Under the pieces are notes generated by a model. The model worked only from the letters and a program-made list of their open reading frames with translations. It was not told the DNA's origin and searched no databases. A DNA stretch of 64,000 nucleotides from CALMFG01 sp963674805 (GTDB lineage Bacteria > Bacillota > Clostridia > Christensenellales > CALMFG01), in assembly GCA_963674805.2 (NCBI GenBank), contig CAXXNY010000026.1:1-64000 (forward strand), read 5' to 3'. How positions within the stretch are numbered: the stretch's first letter is position 1; each line of letters starts with the position of its first letter. Both the position numbers and the translations under genes were made by a program. Shown piece by piece: positions 59,672 through 64,000 of the stretch.

Positions 59672-62305
59672 ATGAAGAAGAAGTTTGTGTACCTTTTTAG
59701 CGAAGGTAATGCAGGCATGCGTGATTTGCTTGGTGGAAAAGGCGCGAATCTGGCGGAAATGACCGGACTCGGAATGCCTGTACCGCAGGGTTTTACCATT
59801 ACGACTGACGCCTGCACACAGTATTACAAAGATGGGGAAAAGATTAACGCCGACATCGAAGCAGAAATCTATGCAGCGTTGAAAAAAGCCGAAGAAATCA
59901 ACGGCAAAACATTTGGGGATATTGACAATCCTTTTTTAGTGTCTGTGCGTTCCGGCGCCAAGGTTTCCATGCCCGGCATGATGGACACGATTCTAAATCT
60001 GGGACTTAATGATAATACCGTTATCGGACTTGCGAAACTGACGGGTAACGAGCGTTTTGCGCTGGACAGTTACCGCCGGTTTATTCAGATGTTCTCTGAC
60101 GTTGTTATGGAAATTGAAAAGTTTAAATTTGAAGAAATATTGACTTCTGTAAAAGATGAAAAAGGCGTCAAAAATGATACCGATCTGGATGCGGAAGACT
60201 TAAAAGAAGTGGTCAGTCGCTATAAGGCGCTTTATCTGGTTGAAAAAGGCCATAGCTTCCCGCAGGATCCGAAAGAACAGCTGATGGAAGCCGTTAAAGC
60301 GGTTTTCCGTTCCTGGGACAACCCGCGTGCGATTATTTACAGAAGAATGAACAACATCGACGCCAGCTGGGGAACCGCGGTTAATGTTCAGGCCATGGTG
60401 TTCGGCAACATGGGCAATGACTCCGGTACAGGCGTTGCGTTTACGCGTAACCCGTCAACGGGCGAAAAGAAATTATACGGCGAATTCTTAATGAATGCGC
60501 AGGGCGAAGACGTGGTAGCCGGTATCCGCACACCGCTGCAGATTACGGAACTTGAAAAGGAAATGCCGGACGTCTTTAAACAGTTCATTGACATTGCGGA
60601 TAAATTAGAAAACCATTATCGGGACATGCAGGACATGGAGTTTACCATCGAAAGAGGAAAGCTTTATATGCTCCAAACCCGTAACGGGAAGCGGACAGCC
60701 GCTGCAGCGATTAAAATTGCGATTGATCTTGTAAACGAAAAGATGATTACGCATGAAGAAGCGCTGCTCAAGATTGAACCGAAACAGCTGGATGCATTGC
60801 TGCATCCGACATTTGATACTGCGGCGTTAAAGCAGGCGAAGTCGATTGCCAGAGGCTTACCGGCATCACCGGGGGCGGCATGCGGCAGACTATATTTCAG
60901 CGCATCTGATGCTGCTGAAGCGGCGCAGCGCGGTGAAGACGTCATTTTGGCGCGTATCGAGACCTCTCCGGAGGATATTGAGGGTATGTATGCTGCGCAG
61001 GGCATCCTGACAACACGCGGCGGCATGACATCGCACGCAGCGGTTGTGGCGCGCGGCATGGGAACCTGCTGTGTTTCCGGATGCGGCGATTTGATGATCG
61101 TTGAAAAGACAAAGACCATCAGCGATTCCGATGGCAATGTCTATCATGAAGGCGACTATGTTTCTATCGACGGTTCAACAGGCCTCGTTTACGGAGAAGC
61201 CATCAAGACTCAGGAAGTCGAATTAACCGGTGATTTTGCCACCATTATGGAATGGGCTGACCAATACAGAAAACTGAAAGTAAGAACCAATGCGGATACG
61301 CCGAAAGATGCGGAAAACGCGGTTTCTTTCGGAGCGGAAGGTATCGGCCTTTGCCGGACCGAGCATATGTTCTTTGATGAAGACCGTATTCCGGCGATGC
61401 GTGAAATGATTCTTTCCAAAACGGTGGATCAGAGAAAGCGTGCATTAGCAAAACTCCTGCCGATGCAGAAAGCTGACTTTAAGGGCATTTATCTCGCAAT
61501 GGACGAACGTCCGGTAACGATTCGTTTCTTAGACCCGCCATTGCATGAGTTCCTTCCTCAGGAAGAAACAGAAATTGCTGCGCTGGCGAAAGAAATGGCG
61601 ATTTCGCTGACCGAACTTAAATTCACGATTGAATCTCTTAAGGAATTCAACCCGATGCTGGGACATAGGGGATGCCGTTTGGCGATCTCATATCCTGAAA
61701 TTGCTGAAATGCAGACCCGTGCGGTTATTGAAGCCGCGGTTGAAACCATGCGTGAAAGCAAAATGAAAATTCATCCGGAAATCATGATTCCGCTGGTCGG
61801 AGACGTTAAAGAATTACAGTATGTTAAGAAAATTGTTGTTGAAACGGCAGAAGAAGTCCAGCGCGAAATGAACGCAAAAATAGACTACTCGGTCGGAACG
61901 ATGATTGAAATACCGCGGGCATGTCTGACTGCGGATAAGATCGCGGAAGAAGCGGAATTTTTCTCATTCGGCACAAACGACTTAACCCAGATGACCTTTG
62001 GATTTTCGCGTGACGATGCAGGGAAGTTCCTGGAAGATTATTATTCCAAGAAAGTCTACGAAGCGGATCCGTTCTCAGCTATTGACCAGCAGGGTGTCGG
62101 CAAACTGATGAGCTTAGCGGTTGACCTGGCACGCAGTGTTAAGAAAGACCTTAAGATCGGCATCTGCGGCGAGCACGGCGGGGAAGCGACCTCGGTTATG
62201 TTCTGCCACAAAATCGGCATGAACTATGTATCCTGTTCACCTTTCCGCGTACCGATTGCACGGCTTGCGGCGGCGCATGCGGCGATATTAGAAAAGAAAA
62301 AATAA
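59672..62305 (+). CDS. ppdK: Pyruvate, phosphate dikinase
   Basis: Interconverts pyruvate, ATP and Pi with PEP, AMP and PPi; glycolytic or gluconeogenic in anaerobes. 877 residues: N-terminal ATP-grasp domain (GGKGANLAEMTGLGMPVPQGF; SVRSGAKVSMPGMMDT), swivelling phosphohistidine domain with His455 in LTTRGGMTSHAAVVARGMG, and the C-terminal PEP/pyruvate barrel with the acid/base Cys832 in GICGEHGGEA. Both catalytic residues fall at essentially the positions known for the Clostridium symbiosum enzyme. Single gene with its own promoter and terminator. Confidence 0.97.
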   Translation: MKKKFVYLFSEGNAGMRDLLGGKGANLAEMTGLGMPVPQGFTITTDACTQYYKDGEKINADIEAEIYAALKKAEEINGKTFGDIDNPFLVSVRSGAKVSMPGMMDTILNLGLNDNTVIGLAKLTGNERFALDSYRRFIQMFSDVVMEIEKFKFEEILTSVKDEKGVKNDTDLDAEDLKEVVSRYKALYLVEKGHSFPQDPKEQLMEAVKAVFRSWDNPRAIIYRRMNNIDASWGTAVNVQAMVFGNMGNDSGTGVAFTRNPSTGEKKLYGEFLMNAQGEDVVAGIRTPLQITELEKEMPDVFKQFIDIADKLENHYRDMQDMEFTIERGKLYMLQTRNGKRTAAAAIKIAIDLVNEKMITHEEALLKIEPKQLDALLHPTFDTAALKQAKSIARGLPASPGAACGRLYFSASDAAEAAQRGEDVILARIETSPEDIEGMYAAQGILTTRGGMTSHAAVVARGMGTCCVSGCGDLMIVEKTKTISDSDGNVYHEGDYVSIDGSTGLVYGEAIKTQEVELTGDFATIMEWADQYRKLKVRTNADTPKDAENAVSFGAEGIGLCRTEHMFFDEDRIPAMREMILSKTVDQRKRALAKLLPMQKADFKGIYLAMDERPVTIRFLDPPLHEFLPQEETEIAALAKEMAISLTELKFTIESLKEFNPMLGHRGCRLAISYPEIAEMQTRAVIEAAVETMRESKMKIHPEIMIPLVGDVKELQYVKKIVVETAEEVQREMNAKIDYSVGTMIEIPRACLTADKIAEEAEFFSFGTNDLTQMTFGFSRDDAGKFLEDYYSKKVYEADPFSAIDQQGVGKLMSLAVDLARSVKKDLKIGICGEHGGEATSVMFCHKIGMNYVSCSPFRVPIARLAAAHAAILEKKK

Positions 62306-62317
62306 ATACAAAAAAAC

Positions 62318-62349
62318 AACACCTGTGCGTAACGCATGGGTGTTTTTTT
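62318..62349 (+). terminator. Intrinsic terminator after ppdK
   Basis: AACACCTGTGCG (62318-62329) and CGCATGGGTGTT (62333-62344), a 12-bp stem with two G-U pairs, loop TAA, seven T's. Confidence 0.9.
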
Positions 62350-62379
62350 ATGAAAATTTGCTGTTTATAAAAAGTTTAC

Positions 62380-62408
62380 TTTAAAACTGATATGTTTTTA
62401 CGTATAAT
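62380..62408 (+). promoter_or_regulatory. Likely promoter of the terminal gene
   Basis: TTTAAA (62380-62385, weak -35), 17-base spacer, TATAAT (62403-62408). Confidence 0.5.
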
Positions 62409-62457
62409 GATAAATGATTTTGAAATTTATCGTATTATTTGATTTTAGGAGCATAAC

Positions 62458-64000
62458 TTGAAGCGATATAATCATAAAAAAGCTGCCCGTCTTGCGGCAA
62501 AAGTAAAGAAACTGCAGGCGGCGACCAAGCTGGAAAACAGCCATACCCAAATAAGCAAACAACCTGTTAAGAAGCCTGCCGCACCGGCGGCAGTGAAAAA
62601 GCCTCTCCCGACACGTAAACATTTCAGTAAACGTGCGGCATCTGCATCCAGAGCCGCTTTCGGGCGCATTGCGGCCATCGGCGGCGCGGTAATCGGATTT
62701 ATTGCGATTATCGTTGTCATCGGTATGTTTGTTTTTGACTTTGACGCAGATAAATCAGGCGAAAAAAATAAAGATAACAATACTGAAGCGGTTGAAGCAG
62801 ACGGCACGGTTTATCCCATGGCCACTGTATTTACACGCGAGCAGGTTACATCCAATCTGATGATCAATTCGGCCGGAAACTTCATCACGGTTGAAAATGA
62901 CAGCGACTATGATTTTATGGACCTCGTGTTCCGCGAGTCCGACGTAGACGGCAACCTGATACAGAAAAAAGTGATTTCGTCCGATTATACGCTGTTTACG
63001 TACGTGACACGGCATTGTAATGATGTTATCGAATTAGCAGACGGATATATGCTGGTTGGATATGCACAGCGCGGCGACTACGCGCTTGGTAAATCGGATG
63101 TGAATATCTGGTACGCAAAAATCGATTTTGACGCAAATATCATCTGGGAACACATCACGGACGACGGGTATCTGCAATCACAGATATTAACGATTGAACC
63201 CTTTGGTGATGATGAATACCGGCTGTATATTCACACGGAAGCCCTAAAGCGCTGGTTTTTAATTATCGACAGCGAAGGCGAACAGGTTGAATCCTATGAT
63301 ATGAGCGAAGAATTCGTTGACTATGCGGATACGGAAGACAACGGAAAGGTCTTTATCCAGAAGCAGACACGAGATATTTCCATTATTAAAAAAGTGGATG
63401 CCGATAATAGCGTTGAAATTGAAAACTTTGTGGTCGGTGATTATTATGATATTTATCCGGTGAATGACGGATATTTGCTGTTCGGTGAAGTTGAAATTGA
63501 CGACGTTTTAACCAGTGTTGCAGTTATGACGGATTCCGGCGCAAACGTAGTCTGGCAAAAGCCGGTATCAGCGATTGGCAATCCGACTGTAAAAGATATT
63601 TTGTACAGCGAAGGGGACGGATATATTCTGACCGGTTATATCTATAAGACCGAAGGATCGGATACCTGCCGGTCGGTGCCCAGTTTGTTTGATGACACCA
63701 TACAGAATATTCAGGATGCATGGGTCGCAAAACTGGACGAATCTTATGCTGTTTCGTGGGAAAAAACCTACGCGTACGGCGATATGGGCGCCTTGTACGA
63801 TAAGATTATCAAGGTCAGCGATGATACTTATTACCTAACCGGTGAGGCGCAGTACCAGGGTAAAGATGCATCGACAATTGTAAAAGACAAGATCGTCACC
63901 AAAATTACCGACGGCGAAACCACGGAGAACTCACCGTTTGTTGAGCTGGATAGTGAAGAATTAAAGTCAGCGCCTGTCGTCGATTTTGTGAATGCTTCAG
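62458..64000 (+). CDS. Membrane-anchored protein with basic N-tail and beta-propeller-like repeats (partial, runs off the window)
   Basis: Open for 514 codons to the window end without a stop. It starts at TTG 62458, 6 bases after AGGAG. Residues 1-68 are strongly basic and Ala/Pro/Lys-rich (KKPAAPAAVKKPLPTRK), then one TM helix (about 70-93), an acidic linker and a large extracytoplasmic part. That part repeats units of the form DGY-(M/L)-L-x-G-(Y/E) ... W-x-A-K-(I/L)-D ... x-x-W-(E/Q)-(H/K), for example ELADGYMLVGYAQRGDY, GDGYILTGYIYKTEG and WVAKLDESYAVSWEKTY, which suggests a beta-propeller. No family name can be given. It resembles secreted repeat proteins of unknown ligand. Confidence 0.75.
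   Translation, partial: MKRYNHKKAARLAAKVKKLQAATKLENSHTQISKQPVKKPAAPAAVKKPLPTRKHFSKRAASASRAAFGRIAAIGGAVIGFIAIIVVIGMFVFDFDADKSGEKNKDNNTEAVEADGTVYPMATVFTREQVTSNLMINSAGNFITVENDSDYDFMDLVFRESDVDGNLIQKKVISSDYTLFTYVTRHCNDVIELADGYMLVGYAQRGDYALGKSDVNIWYAKIDFDANIIWEHITDDGYLQSQILTIEPFGDDEYRLYIHTEALKRWFLIIDSEGEQVESYDMSEEFVDYADTEDNGKVFIQKQTRDISIIKKVDADNSVEIENFVVGDYYDIYPVNDGYLLFGEVEIDDVLTSVAVMTDSGANVVWQKPVSAIGNPTVKDILYSEGDGYILTGYIYKTEGSDTCRSVPSLFDDTIQNIQDAWVAKLDESYAVSWEKTYAYGDMGALYDKIIKVSDDTYYLTGEAQYQGKDASTIVKDKIVTKITDGETTENSPFVELDSEELKSAPVVDFVNAS

Noticed and set aside
1..64000. Search for CRISPR arrays, tRNA/rRNA genes, insertion sequences, phage genes and toxin-antitoxin or defence systems
   Set aside because: No repeat-spacer pattern, transposase, integrase, cloverleaf or known defence motif was seen; the window is core chromosome apart from the short AT-rich pocket.

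Overview
The window is a 64 kb stretch of bacterial chromosome that is almost entirely core genes. Gene content and order point to Bacillota, class Clostridia: tmcAL-pta-ackA-DUF177-rpmF-plsX-acpP-rnc, mreC-mreD-mrdA-minCDE-rodA, iscR-iscS-iscU, ireB/ruvX/DUF1292, ylxM-rpsP-khpA-rimM-trmD-rplS-rbgA-rnhB-yraN, and phoH-pgpH-ybeY-dgkA-cdd-era-recO-ppdK. Sigma-A promoters of the TTGACA/TATAAT type, U-tailed terminators, strong AGGAGG ribosome sites and many TTG/GTG starts fit this. A SigH-type sigma factor suggests descent from spore formers. I cannot name the genus. I see no rRNA, tRNA, CRISPR array, insertion sequence or prophage, and no gene-free stretch over 300 bases.

Layout. 0-1.2 kb: rplT and a TrmH-type RNA methyltransferase. 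1.2-2.75 kb: a small membrane protein, then an AT-rich pocket of unrecognised small genes, one apparently frameshifted. 2.75-7.5 kb: galE, a conserved membrane protein, rmuC and two SanA-like DUF218 proteins. 7.5-17 kb: sigH, rpsB-tsf, pyrH, frr and the uppS-cdsA-dxr-rseP-ispG lipid and isoprenoid run. 17-24.8 kb: tmcAL, acetate metabolism (pta-ackA), fatty-acid and phospholipid genes, rnc and glyA. 25-32.3 kb: cell shape and septum placement. 32.3-36.6 kb: Fe-S cluster assembly and the ireB/ruvX locus with an inserted Fe-S aldo/keto reductase. 36.6-41 kb: ribosome, tRNA modification and GTPase genes. 41-45 kb: a 1287-residue membrane glycosyltransferase fusion. 45-53 kb: comM (frame-interrupted), dprA, topA, trmFO, hslVU. 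53-62.3 kb: phoH through recO, then ppdK. 62.4 kb to the end: a partial membrane-anchored repeat protein.

Functional links: uppS, the DgkA-PAP2 fusion and the glycosyltransferase fusion all concern polyprenyl carriers. MreCD, PBP2, RodA and MinCDE form the rod-growth and division-site machinery. IscR with a candidate operator controls IscS-IscU, which would supply clusters to IspG and the ferredoxin-tailed reductase. Acetate kinase, phosphotransacetylase and PPDK suggest fermentative metabolism using acetyl-phosphate and PPi.

The observations I rate highest are: comM split exactly at an in-frame A AAA AAC slippery heptamer that restores the frame on a -1 shift; the double GT-C glycosyltransferase fusion; an rpsB leader with mutually exclusive terminator and antiterminator pairings plus a 110-residue Lys/Glu/Ala tail on S2; a shared ATATG-N8-CATAT dyad in the plsX and ppdK promoters; and a SanA paralogue that has lost family signature residues. 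No clearly new multi-gene system was found. Promoter, operator and attenuator calls come from reading the bases by eye and are untested.
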